A DNA stretch of 64,000 nt, from the NCBI GenBank assembly GCA_030704615.1, contig CM060731.1:7502001-7566000 (forward strand). The letters run 5' to 3'. The notes beneath the pieces were generated by a model. That model ran no database searches and was not told where the DNA came from. It saw only the letters and a program-made list of their open reading frames with translations. Positions 54,916-64,000 of the stretch are shown here, piece after piece. Made by a program: the position numbers and the translations under genes. Origin of the DNA: Takakia lepidozioides. Lineage: Eukaryota > Streptophyta > Takakiopsida > Takakiales > Takakiaceae. How positions within the stretch are numbered: position 1 is the stretch's first letter; each line of letters opens with the position of its first letter.

Positions 54916-55445
54916 TTGTGGTAGACTACTTTATTGTGCATATATGTGTGGTGTGGTTTGGACAGCGATGTAGTTGTGTTGCGATACGTATGCGCACGAT
55001 AGCTGTCAAGTTAAATAAGCACAGTGTGAAACTAGCTAGAATAAAGCTAGTTATTTGTATTTAACACTTGGATTTAGGTCAAGTGTTAAATCAGGTGTCA
55101 AGTTTAGGTTGACACCTGACCCGTCTTATCTTCACGAGAGCGGCAGTCGCGCAGCTCATCTCTCTCGAGTTGAGCCTGCGCGACCGAGCTCCTGCATCGT
55201 TTAGGACTGAGAGAGAGTGCTTATGATGGGAGTGTAGGTTTGTGGGGTGGAGTCCCCATAGCTTGGGGTGCCCCTGGCTCGACTTCTGTTTTTAAGAGTG
55301 ATAGCGATCGATTCATGTTGTTTCTTGTGTGGAAAGTGTGTGTCTTTAGCTTGTTTATCATTGTGGTAGACTATTTTATTGTGCATATATGTGTGGTGTG
55401 GTTTGGACAGCGATGTAGTTGTGTTGCGATACGTATGCGCACGAC
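54916..55445 (+). repeat. 85-bp direct repeats flanking the LTR core
   Basis: 54916-55000 and 55361-55445 both run from TTGTGGTAGACTA to TATGCGCACGA, with two mismatches. They bracket the 357-bp core also found at 7.5-7.85 kb. They may mark a tandem LTR or a permuted LTR boundary. Confidence 0.9.
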
Positions 55446-55446
55446 A
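55004..55446 (+). mobile_element. 3' LTR of the gypsy element (TGTC...GACA)
   Basis: 443 bp beginning TGTCAAGTTAAATAAGCAC and ending TATGCGCACGACA, with 4-bp inverted ends. The last 85 bp (55361-55445) repeat 54916-55000, which lies just before it, with two differences. The first 357 bp recur inverted at 7850-7496. The right edge joins GGCGCC-array sequence at GGTAAG. An alternative reading is an LTR of TGTGGTAG...TTTATCA (54917-55360) followed by a partial second LTR. Confidence 0.7.
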
Positions 55447-56730
55447 GGTAAGTCGGATCGCTGGCGTATGGATATTCGGCGCCGAATTTCCATTCGCCAG
55501 GTATTTCGAAGCGCTGAATTACCTTCCTGCAGGTAATTCTGAGCGTGTCCGATTGATTTTTCGGAGAAAAACAAACCTAACTGTTTGTTTTGTGCTGAAG
55601 TGCACTTGTAGACACGTTTTTCTTGGAATCCTTGACTGCTAGAGGCAAATCGGAACAGCCTCGGACGGAAATTCGGCGCCGTTTTTCCATTCTGGGAGGT
55701 TTTTACGACTTCCTTTGAGGGGGCCCCGATGGAAATTCGGCGCCGAATTTCCATCCGGGGGATGGTCTCTGTCGGAGAGGTGCCGGCCTCCGCCGCTCTG
55801 TTGGATATTCGGTGCCGAATTTCCGTCCGGGGTTGAAATATGACGGCCAGGTGCCGGCCTCCTCCCCCCTCCCTGACTGCATTGGAACGGCCCTGGATAG
55901 AAATTCGGCGCCGTTTTCCATCTGAGGAGGTTTTTTATGTCGGCCAGTTTTCGGCCTGACCCCCCGACGACTTCCTTTGGGGGGGCCCGGATGGAAATTC
56001 GGCGCCGAATCTCCATATAGGGGATGCTCTCTGTCGAACACGTGCCGGCCTCTACGCCCGAGGCGACTTCATCCGGGCGTCCCCTGTTGGATATTCGGTG
56101 CCAAATTTCCGTCCGGGGGTGAAATGTGACGGCCAGGTGCCGGCCTCTCCCCCCTCCCCGACTGCATCCGAACCGCCCCGGATGGAAATTCGGCGCCGTT
56201 TTTCCATCTGGGGATGTTTTTATGCCGGCCAGTTTTCGGCCTGACCCCCCGACACGACTTCCTTTGGGGGGGCCCGGATGGAAATTCGGCGCCGAATGTC
56301 CATCCAGGGGATGTTCTCTGTCGCACACGCGCGCCGGCCTCTGCGCCCGAGGCGACTTCATCCGGGCTTCCCCTGTTGTATATTCGGTGCCGAATTTCCG
56401 TCCGGGGGTTGTAATGTGAGGGCCAGATGGCGGCCTTTCCCCCGAGCCGACTGCATCCGAAAGGCCTCGGATGGAAATTCGGCGCCGTTTTTCCATCCGC
56501 GGAGGTTTTTAGGTCGGCCAGTTTTCGGCCTGACCCCCCGACAGGACTTCCTTTGGGTGGATCCGAATGGAAATTCGGCGCTGAATTTCCATCCGGGGGA
56601 TGTTTTCTGTCGGACAGGTGCCGGCATCTCTGCCCCAGACGACTTCATCCGTGCGGCCCCTATTGGGTATTGGGTGCCGAATTTCCATTCGGGTGTAGTA
56701 ATGTGATGGCACGGTGCCGGCTTCTCCCTT
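55447..56730. repeat. GGCGCC array IV with higher-order unit of about 285 bp
   Basis: The first 100 bp after the LTR resemble array II. From about 55655, a compound unit of about 283-290 bp repeats nearly four times (markers near 55667, 55905, 56188 and 56475). Each unit has three palindromes in fixed order: GAAATTCGGCGCCGTTTTTC, then GAAATTCGGCGCCGAATTTC, then GATATTCGGTGCCGAATTTC. GC-rich spacers such as GTGCCGGCCTCT and TCGGCCAGTTTTCGGCCTGA separate them. The long ORF on the minus strand (56496-55639) is a by-product. Confidence 0.9.
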
Positions 56731-56989
56731 TAGCCGACATCATCCGGACGGCCCCCCACTTTCTTACTGCATACCGTTGGCAGTTATTGCGCAAAGACCA
56801 GGGGCCGCATTCCGGAGACAAGGTTCATTAACACTCTGACTCTGGATTTTTGAGATAGTTGGCTCCTTGGATTTGGATCAGGCTTCGTCGCTCGGACAAA
56901 TCGGCACGCATTCCTTCCCATCGCTGCATCCCCCTTCTACCAGGGAGCTTCCCCGCACGCCATCCTGGCAGTCTTGTGTGCACATCTCC

Positions 56990-59240
56990 CATGGCGGAAA
57001 ACCCGGCGCTACAGTGTACTGCCCTCCTCACGAGCATAGAGCTTCATTTCCATGCAGAGGGACATCTGCCGGTGATGGAGAAATATCTGTGCGTTCGATA
57101 CCACCTGAAACCGGGGTCGGTTTTTTTGGAGGAGGAAAGGAAGGACTCAAACAGCCTTGTTGTTGAGAGTATTGTTGTGCTCCACGATGATTTCGGCGGG
57201 GGAATGGCGAGTTCCACCATCGGACAGCGTCATATACAGGGCTGTCGGGGACTTCATTTGCCCGCCAAATGCACCTTCTATCCTGGCGCCTTCCACGAAA
57301 CAATCCACGAATCAGAGAGTGGCTACCTCAAAGAGAGAAGTCCGCAACGAAGTAAATCCAGAGCCGAACCCATCCATGAAGACGAGCGAGAACCGGGTTG
57401 TTCACAACCTGTCCGACTCAGACGAGGTCATGGAAGTTCCGAGGTCGTCCTGGAGATCAGGCAAGTCCTCAATGGACGTCAGTGGAGGAGGGAGTCATAT
57501 TCCCAGCACGAGCACCGCAATTCGATCTATTCTTGAAATTCTGCGAGGGCTTCACCTGGAGGGACACCGGTCGGAGCTGGCCGGGCTGGACTACAGCAAG
57601 TTTGCAATTAAATCGGTTACATGCCTTCCGCCGACGTCGACGGTAATATCTTCTTTGAGTTCCCTCCTCGGGCGGACTACTCGAGGGCGTCCGGAATGTT
57701 GACAGATATGGATAGAAAACATGACGGTCATCTTTGGTGCGTTACCAAAACCACCAGCATGAAGATGCTCGATGGTGTGCGGGTGCGCTACGTTGTTTGT
57801 GCGGGCGCGTTGCGGTGTTTCTCCCCAACTTGCTTCACTTTAAATCCAGAGGTCAAGGAACGAGACCGATTGGACGGGCACAGGTCATCAACCATTTCGA
57901 GCTCAGGAGAAGGTTCCGAACTCCACATTTAAGTGTGCGCATTGCAAAGAACCACCACACTGCATGTCTGTTTGTAATGCCAAGCAGTTCTATGTGTTGC
58001 ACCGTTTCCCTGACCTCACCCGAGCTTGAATACACGTTGGTTCCCATTGTCACAAATTGGCGAGGGGGAACTCGCGGGAGGCTGCCCACGAAGCAGAGCA
58101 GCTCGTTCAGGAGGAGATTAAGTTGAGACCGGGTGCCAAACCCAAACAGATGCAGCTCCAAGCCGCCCATAAGATGGCATTGGCCAGAATTATGTCGGAA
58201 GACGGCTCCGATAGAGTTCCTCTCGACGAGAAGGAAATGGAGGCATTGCTGGAGTCGGTGTCCCACGTATGTTCACCGAATGTCCGAAACCACATTGTCT
58301 CATGCAAACAGAAAATTGGGCATGGCTCGGATATGCACTCCATTCTGGAGGTGAAGCGACGATGTGGATATGACTACATTCATGGAAGTAGGTTTCCAGG
58401 ACAAGGGGACTGAGGCAGATCGTTGTTTCGTATTCAAAATGTCCACGTGTGGACCTGGCAGCGGCGTCGAACTGGTCGACAAGATGACGAGTGGGGACTT
58501 ATCAAACAGTTGGGTCATGTTCGACCATATCAAGCGAATTACAAATCACCAGTGGGTGACAATGGGTGCACATGTCTACGTCACTCACTAATGACAATTG
58601 TTATTTGTGAGATGAAAGGAGAGGACACACAATCGGAGATACTTCTTTGGCAGGGAATAAACGAACAGATGGCCAAGGCGGGATTGCCCCTCCCAATTTC
58701 CGTGGTTTTCATGGCAGACAACGCACAAGCAAATTGGGCTGCCATCCGAAGGGTGTACGGGCAAGACCCCAATGTTCCCATGGAAGGCAAGGAGAGATCT
58801 TGTGGATTCCATTTTCTGCAGAGCCTTTCGCAGTACACAACCAGGCTCGTGGCGCCAGATTTCAGAGAGGAGCACCGTTCCATGTGCCTTGCGTGGAAGC
58901 GCGCTCCCACCTTGGATGATGCAGAGACACAATTTGCATGTATACGGGCTTGGTGGACATCGTCAGGTGCTGTAAGGAAATCAGACGAGGGAGCAATGGT
59001 CAGTTGGCTAGCATGGTGGCATTATCGTTTCCTCCAGTTCGGCGACTATATGCGGGAGGTGAGTTGCACAAATTTGCGTCCCGTTGAATATTATTCTTGG
59101 CCATATTTGTAACTTGCTTGTAACCTCAACATGTGCTTGTGCAGGAAATGTGTCTCGACTCCGACACCGACATGGCCACGACAAACATGGCCGAAAACTG
59201 GCTCCGACACCGACATGCCCACGACAAACATGGCCGAAAA
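56990..59240 (+). pseudogene. MULE-like transposase, copy 2
   Basis: Homologous to copy 1 block by block. An N-terminal domain (MEKYLCVRYHLKPGSVFLEE, 57075) and WRVPPSDSVIYRAVGDFICP lead to the zinc-binding part (KHDGHLWCVTKT, 57718; KCAHCKEPPHCMSVCNAKQ, 57935). LRPGAKPKQMQL and HSILEVKRRCGYDYIHG follow, then the catalytic part FMADNAQANWAAIRRVYG and ERSCGFHFLQSLS (58709-58830). A donor GAG|GTGAGT is at 59058 and an acceptor at about 59143. Frame breaks near 57190, 57615, 57890, 58040, 58380 and 58590. After the acceptor the coding match ends within about 60 bp, in GGCGCC-related repeats; the SWIM finger is lost. Confidence 0.75.
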
Positions 59241-59500
59241 CTGGCTAAGTCCCAACATGCACTGGTACAGTGTCTGGAAAAATGGCGCCGAATTTCCCTA
59301 TTTTGCGCCGAAAGCTGGCTAAGTCCGAACATGCACTGGAAAAATGGCGCCGAATTACCTGTCATGAGGGGACCTATAGCCGCGGAATTCGGCACCATTT
59401 TTCGCCAGAGAGACCTATTACCGCGAAATACGTCGCCGTTTTTTCAGGTTACGGACCTTATTACCGCGAAATTCGGCGCCATATTTGCACATGTCGCTGG
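59155..59500. repeat. 46-bp tandem pair and GGCGCC array V
   Basis: CTCCGACACCGACATG...GGCCGAAAACTGGCT occurs twice, 46 bp apart (59158 and 59204). Units with GGAAAAATGGCGCCGAATT and TGGCTAAGTCC..ACATGCACTGG follow, related to the fold-back units at 8.8-9.4 kb. Weaker copies (ACCGCGAAATTCGGCGCCAT) run to about 59490. Confidence 0.75.
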
Positions 59501-59507
59501 GAATTGG

Positions 59508-59717
59508 CATGAGCGGAAGACGAAATATCATGAGCACAACTGTCAAAACTACAATTTTCCCTTCAAGGGGCTAATATATTTGTTTTTCCTGACACATTGC
59601 ATTAAATTAATGTTTTTTATGTTTTTTATTTTTGAAATTTGTACTTCTGCTCATGAAAACCGATTGTCTTACTACTCCGCTCATGCCGCTCATGCCGCTC
59701 ATGCTCATGAAATAGCT
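59508..59717. repeat. CTCATG fold-back element, copy 3
   Basis: The left end GGCATGAGCGGAAGAC and right end CCGCTCATGCCGCTCATGCC...CTCATGAAATAGC are inverted relative to each other around an AT-rich centre of about 150 bp. This is MITE-like. It interrupts or abuts a piggyBac relic. Confidence 0.6.
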
Positions 59718-59744
59718 AACCTCCCTCGGGGCCCCGTTCTTGCG

Positions 59745-60195
59745 ATAGTTACATCGAAATCGTATACATAGCTACTGACAGCATCTGCAAGCCCACACTT
59801 TTATGCCCCACTTCACTGGCTTCTTAGGCATATATTGTCGTATGGCCCAGTATTTTCTCTTGTATCTTATCATGATCTCATCGACAGTCAGTAGTTTGTG
59901 CAAGTTCTAATGACGTTTGTAGGCACTGGCAATTTCTGCACAAGCCCACCTGACTTTGCCAATCTTGTTGAATGCAACACTGCCCGATCGTTACCCAACG
60001 TCGAGTTATCCACCAAATGCAAGCAACGCAAAATTGCTTCATAACGATCTCTTGTCATAACCTTTCTAATCACAAGGCATGCAAAAAATACCTCACTCTA
60101 CTGCCCATAGCAGCAGCTGTTCGACAGCCTCTTTATCCACGTGAACAAACACACGCCGAACCAGGCTTCCAACTCTGGCACAACCAATGGCCTCC
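59745..60195 (-). pseudogene. piggyBac-like transposase fragment
   Basis: Minus-strand frames give PELEAWFGVCLFTWIKRLSN, then VIRKVMTRDRYEAILRCLHL and VDNSTLGNDR, then LAKSGGLVQKL, then LTVDEIMIRYKRKYWAIRQY and MPKKPVKWGIKVWA. This is the N-terminal half of the piggyBac DDE_Tnp_1_7 domain, including the first catalytic Asp in VDE. Several frame changes; the rest of the catalytic core is absent. It ends at the CTCATG element. Confidence 0.7.
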
Positions 60196-60504
60196 ACATT
60201 GGCCCACCTCGAGTTCCGCATATTACGTCTGTCTTCGCAGCGTTATAAGGTTCGATGATAATGAAAGCTCAAGCAAATGATGGGGTTAAGCGTACCAAGT
60301 TTTTTAGTTAAGCATTACCATACATTGTATACAGTTCTTTCCCGATATTTCGCCAAATCACTCGGAAATGTCGTTGTCCGAGTTCTTTTAGGCAAGGACT
60401 ACGCTTACCCGACGAGTTTAAGGCAAGCGTGTGAGGTGGTGGGCCCCGATGGCCTGAGCTCATGGAGACTACCTGTCAAATGTCTTCCCCCATTGTGAAG
60501 GTGG

Positions 60505-60720
60505 GGAGCGCTCCACACCTCCTGCTCCCTCCTCACGCTCCCCACCTTTAGGACCATGTTCCCCAACATTCTCCAATTTTGCTCCCCTGTTCCCGGTCGA
60601 AGATCCTTGGTCCCCATAGTGGGAGAGGGGAGCGGGCGAGCCGCATTCCACAGGGCGAGTAGGGGAGCGGGGTCGGGAACCGGGAGCGAGGAGGGGAACG
60701 AGATCAGGAACAGGGGAGCT
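60505..60720. repeat. GCTCCC/GGGAGC inverted repeat
   Basis: The left half is rich in GCTCCC words (CTGCTCCCTCCTCACGCTCC, TTTGCTCCCCTGTTCCCGG). The right half is rich in GGGGAGC (GGGAGAGGGGAGCGGGC, AGTAGGGGAGCGGGG, AGGGGAGC). The halves can pair imperfectly. No gene is supported. Confidence 0.5.
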
Positions 60721-60729
60721 ATCAGTCAA

Positions 60730-62750
60730 CTTGACTATACTGCCACGAATTGAACCTCAAACCTTGTCTTTGCAACACACGTCACCTAGCCACCACACTA
60801 CCATCCGCTTCTTGCACTAAACCCGATTTCCTAATGCTTTAATCTACAAGGCTCGCAGGTGAAAGGGGAGCAAGGGGGGTGGGGATTTGACAATGCGCCC
60901 CACCGGTACGGCCATCCCCGGCGACCGTACGGGTAAGGCTCCCACGCTTGCATTCAACTCGTTGGGTGAGCGTAGTCGGCTCCGTTCTTTTATGCAATAT
61001 CGAAGCATCTTTTTCTAAGTATGCAAGCGATACTATTTTAAATTTTTGCACATGATAAGTATGCGGAATTGATGAATGACTTGATACACTTGGTCACCTG
61101 AATGACACTCGTGGCATAGAGACTATCACCATTTGAAAATGTAAATGCAACATTGTGCTGCCAATGGGGTAGAATTTGTTTGGGTTCAAATCCCACTCAC
61201 ACAAGAGTGTAGGCACGTTTGTGTGGGGCTGTTGGGTTGGCACACAGGTTGAGGTGGGTTGCATCTGCCTGTGAGGAACTGAGCGAGTTGGCAGAATCTG
61301 AATTATGGTGATCTTGGGGCATTGCCATGTGGGGCTCCCAATCTGAAACATACAAAGCAACTGCCCTCAGGTACTAAGTAGGTTGGCAGAATCTGAATTA
61401 TACCCTGAAATGGTGAGCCTAGGACCTTGTCAAGGGCTGCCACTGTGAAACAGACAAAGACATAGCCTTTGAGCTTGCAGGACGTTATATGTACCCATAC
61501 GAGCTCTGTCCGCTGGCTGCCTAACGTGCGTGCCTTCTCTGTTGTCAGAGGCCATGACCCCATAGAACAACGGGCGAAGTTTGTCGCAGTCGACTGTCGG
61601 TGTGCGCAGTTAACAGCGATGGAGGGCTCGAGCAGGGCATGGATTTGATGTACTACAAAATCGTTGTACTGCACAGAACATAAAAGTAGATGTGATGGGA
61701 GCAGGTGAAGTGACATGCATGGTACATGGCGCATAGGATCCTGGAAGGGCCCGCGAGAGAGAGAAATGTGGCGCAGTGGGCAGCCATCAATTGAGAGAGA
61801 GAGACACGTCCTGCACTCCAGCTATCGAGAGTGAGAGTGAGAGACAGTTAAGAGTCGTAACAAAGGGAGAGGAGCTTGAAGGTAGCGCGCGTGGAGGGAG
61901 TGTTTCTGGATACCCTATTTACCAAGGGTATATCATGCCACATTATTCAGACTCCAACTGATATGGACCAGCTATACGAACATGTATCTACTATCTGCAT
62001 CTTATGTTCTGTCATCATGTCATTCTCAATGCATCAGTGAATGTTTTACAAGGGCTTGCGAATAGAAGGATGGAGAGTACAAGTAATTTCACATCCACGA
62101 GGCATCTTACTGAGTAGAACAACATTATTGAACATCAGGCAAGGCCGTCAGCTAAGAGTGCCTCACAACAAAATAAGAATGTTTGTGTAGTAGAAACACC
62201 TTTGGAAAGCCACATAACCAGGTTGAAACCAATGATGATTTCACATAGCTCTGTGGCATTCCCAACCTGCCCCTATAAAAAGTTCCAACGAGATGCACCA
62301 TGTGTCAACCTTCAACAAAGCTTGTGTTGAATGGGCTCATGTCAGCACACAACAACAATTCAATGTCGACCAAGAAAAGCTTGAGTCATTTATTAGTCTC
62401 TCTCTTGTTTCTGGTTCTCTTGGTACATTTTAATTCAGGCATGTTCTATAAGCAATATTTACAACTTGGTAGCATGAAGCTGTAGAAATGTCCTTCGCGT
62501 AGAAAGGTGCTTGTTGTAGTTGTGATGTTATGGACCTGGACAGAGAGATATGGATGTGTGACTTGGGGAGGAAGGGCTGCAGGTGACCTTTATTCCAGAG
62601 GAGAAACCTCCGCCAGCCTTCCATCACTCATGAGAGCTTGGGGGCATAACATACACGTTGTATTCATATAGCTTCCTAGACTTTTGGCCAGGTTGGCTCT
62701 AAATTAGGGCCTGCCGTTCAAGAAGCGATTTCAATTGATTAGATGTGGAC
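60730..62750. other. No assignable gene; short direct repeat
   Basis: GGTTGGCAGAATCTGAATTAT occurs, whole or nearly so, near 61287 and 61380. A GA-rich simple stretch lies near 61755-61850. A B-box-like GGTTCAAATCC near 61182 lacks a convincing tRNA fold. ORFs show no domain. Confidence 0.4.
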
Positions 62751-62751
62751 T

Positions 62752-63085
62752 ATCACGGACATAGCCCAGAGGAACTTACCAGGAGTAAATACCAGAAATT
62801 ACCAAGTTACCATGTTACTGGAAGTTACCATGACTTACCGTGATTTATCATGATCTACCATGATTTACCATTAGTTACCAAGTTACCGGGAGTTTACCAA
62901 TTTACCAAGAGTAACTTGGGAAACTGGTGAGGAAGCTTCCTTTGGAGGAAACTTCTTCATCAAGATACCTCATTTGTTTAAGGAAGCTTCTCCATCAAGA
63001 AACATTTGTTTAATCTTGGAAACTTCTCCATCAATAAACCTCTATAGGGGAAGCTTCTTAGGGAACTTCTTAGTAGCCAGTATGT
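62752..63085 (+). mobile_element. Second LTR-like relic of the 14.5 kb family
   Basis: ATCACGGACATAGCCC, a TTACCA-rich middle and GGAAGCTTC-type repeats parallel 14514-14790. Similarity ends before the TATA box of the first copy; unrelated GC-richer DNA begins at about 63085. Confidence 0.5.
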
Positions 63086-64000
63086 CGCGCACCTCACTTC
63101 GGTAAGCTCCCCCCTCAAGTCATAGTTACTCGCTTTGATGCGCGCGCCTGACTCCCAACCGCCACCGGGCCAACTTGGAGCTTCGGCTGCTCACCGGGAC
63201 ATAACGGTCCCCCTTCGCTCTCCCGAAAGACCCTCCACCTATTTGGGCCTAGTGGAATTCCCTTTGGTAGATGGCAGTCCGGAACAGCTCCCCACTCTTT
63301 GGTCGCTTTCCGGCTCGCTCGCTTACTCACTAGTTTTTGGTCACCAACGGGTTTGCACCGTTCTCGGGGTTACTACTCCCTATATATACTTCTGTAGCTG
63401 TCCGCGGGGGTTTCACAACCAGCCATGCCATTTTATGGCGAACCACCACGAAGACCCTCGATTCCCGGTGGTGAGTCGCGGTGAGTCTTGGCCCGCTCAC
63501 CACGGCCCCTATGGACCGTGACGAGTCCCAAGACTCCCCACGACTCCCACCACGAGGTCTCCGCCCCCATGGTGAGTCCTATGCCACCCCCACTAAGTCC
63601 CACTAAGCTACCACCACCCCTTGTGGAGCCACCCCCACCGCAACCCGGTGTGCGGGGCTCCACCTAGTGAGCGCCTCCGCTCCTGAGTGCCTTGGGCACT
63701 CAAGGGTGCTTCAGCCCCCCATACCTATCGTTGTTGCTGCCCCCACCACAGGGGCAGCCCCTCATGTGTCCCGACCCCCTGCCCTCAAGGCAAAGGGCCG
63801 CGACACACACCCCTACCAACAGGGAGTCGATGTCCTCATCGACTTGTCCATTTTGTAGAAACGAACATCCAAGTTGTGGCATCCCACATCAAGGAGTTTG
63901 TTTCTGTACCATGGCGTCCCATGGCAAAGAACCAAACCCCACACTTGACTCTACTCTCCACTAGCTAGTTCGGCCCGACTTCCTCCAAGTCCCGGCCAAG
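63086..64000. other. GC-rich terminal stretch, no assignable gene
   Basis: A TATATATA box at about 63381-63389, followed by TTCTGTAGC, may be a promoter, perhaps of another LTR. The overlapping ORF 63135-63521 has no domain I recognise. The right end is rich in CCACC and GGTGAGTC words. Confidence 0.3.

Larger units (their letters stand above)
47402..55446 (+). mobile_element. Ty3/gypsy retrotransposon with DNA methyltransferase and PHD finger, decayed
   Basis: Order on the plus strand: gag with two zinc knuckles, aspartic protease, C5 DNA methyltransferase, reverse transcriptase, RNase H, integrase, PHD finger, polypurine tract and 3' LTR. RT/RH preceding IN marks the Ty3/gypsy class. Many frame changes occur in gag, methyltransferase, RT and RH; the integrase-PHD frame is open for 302 codons. 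The 5' LTR was not found. Each part is annotated separately below. Confidence 0.85.

Noticed and set aside
55639-56496. 285-codon minus-strand ORF
   Set aside because: It lies wholly in the palindromic higher-order array. The palindromes are open in several frames, so the ORF is a by-product.
61178-61192. B-box-like GGTTCAAATCC (tRNA or SINE)
   Set aside because: The A-box candidate 70 bp upstream is weak and no tRNA fold or poly(A)/T tail was found.

Overview
The window looks like nuclear DNA of a streptophyte (a land plant or a charophyte-grade relative; I cannot name the species). The evidence is PLS/DYW-class pentatricopeptide (PPR) genes, PDF motifs of plant organellar single-stranded-DNA-binding (OSB) proteins, an LEA-like ORF, a relic of plant monodehydroascorbate reductase, GT-AG introns of about 80-190 bp, and dense degenerate transposons. 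Near-identical PPR triplets and a retrotransposon-borne DNA methyltransferase fit a bryophyte, lycophyte, fern or charophyte better than a seed plant; that placement is inference.

Layout. 1-4122 (minus): an eight-exon gene with a ParB-like motif that runs off the left edge. 4527-9395: three kinds of array built on palindromes centred on GGCGCC, interrupted by an LEA-like ORF, an MDHAR relic and an inverted LTR. 9.5-21 kb: mostly decayed DNA with relics of piggyBac, an FCP1-like phosphatase, a coiled-coil gene and an LTR. 21.9-34.1 kb: two related minus-strand loci in which OSB-type PDF motifs precede a long PPR-DYW array. The left locus is broken and intronless. The right one has a 1191-codon open PPR-DYW exon and split PDF exons. 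36.5-38 kb: a pogo/Tigger-like transposase relic. 38.3-38.8 kb: another GGCGCC array. 38.9-39.4 kb: a small unknown ORF. 39.9-43.5 kb (minus) and 57-59.2 kb (plus): two decayed copies of one MULE-like transposase. 43.6-44.3 kb: an inverted gag fragment, followed by a GC-rich minisatellite. 47.4-55.4 kb: a Ty3/gypsy element. 55.5-56.7 kb and 59.2-59.5 kb: more GGCGCC repeats. 59.7-60.2 kb: a second piggyBac relic. 60.2-64 kb: little that I can assign.

Three points stand out. (1) The gypsy element carries, between protease and reverse transcriptase, a recognisable C5 cytosine methyltransferase with motifs I, IV, VI, VIII, IX and X, and its integrase ends in a PHD finger, so one element carries both a DNA-methylation writer and a putative histone reader. 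(2) OSB PDF motifs appear joined to PPR-DYW arrays at two loci, an architecture I do not know from described families. (3) A GGCGCC-centred palindrome recurs at seven or more places with different spacers, including inside introns. Most transposon ORFs are frameshifted, so their protein assignments rest on pieces read in more than one frame.
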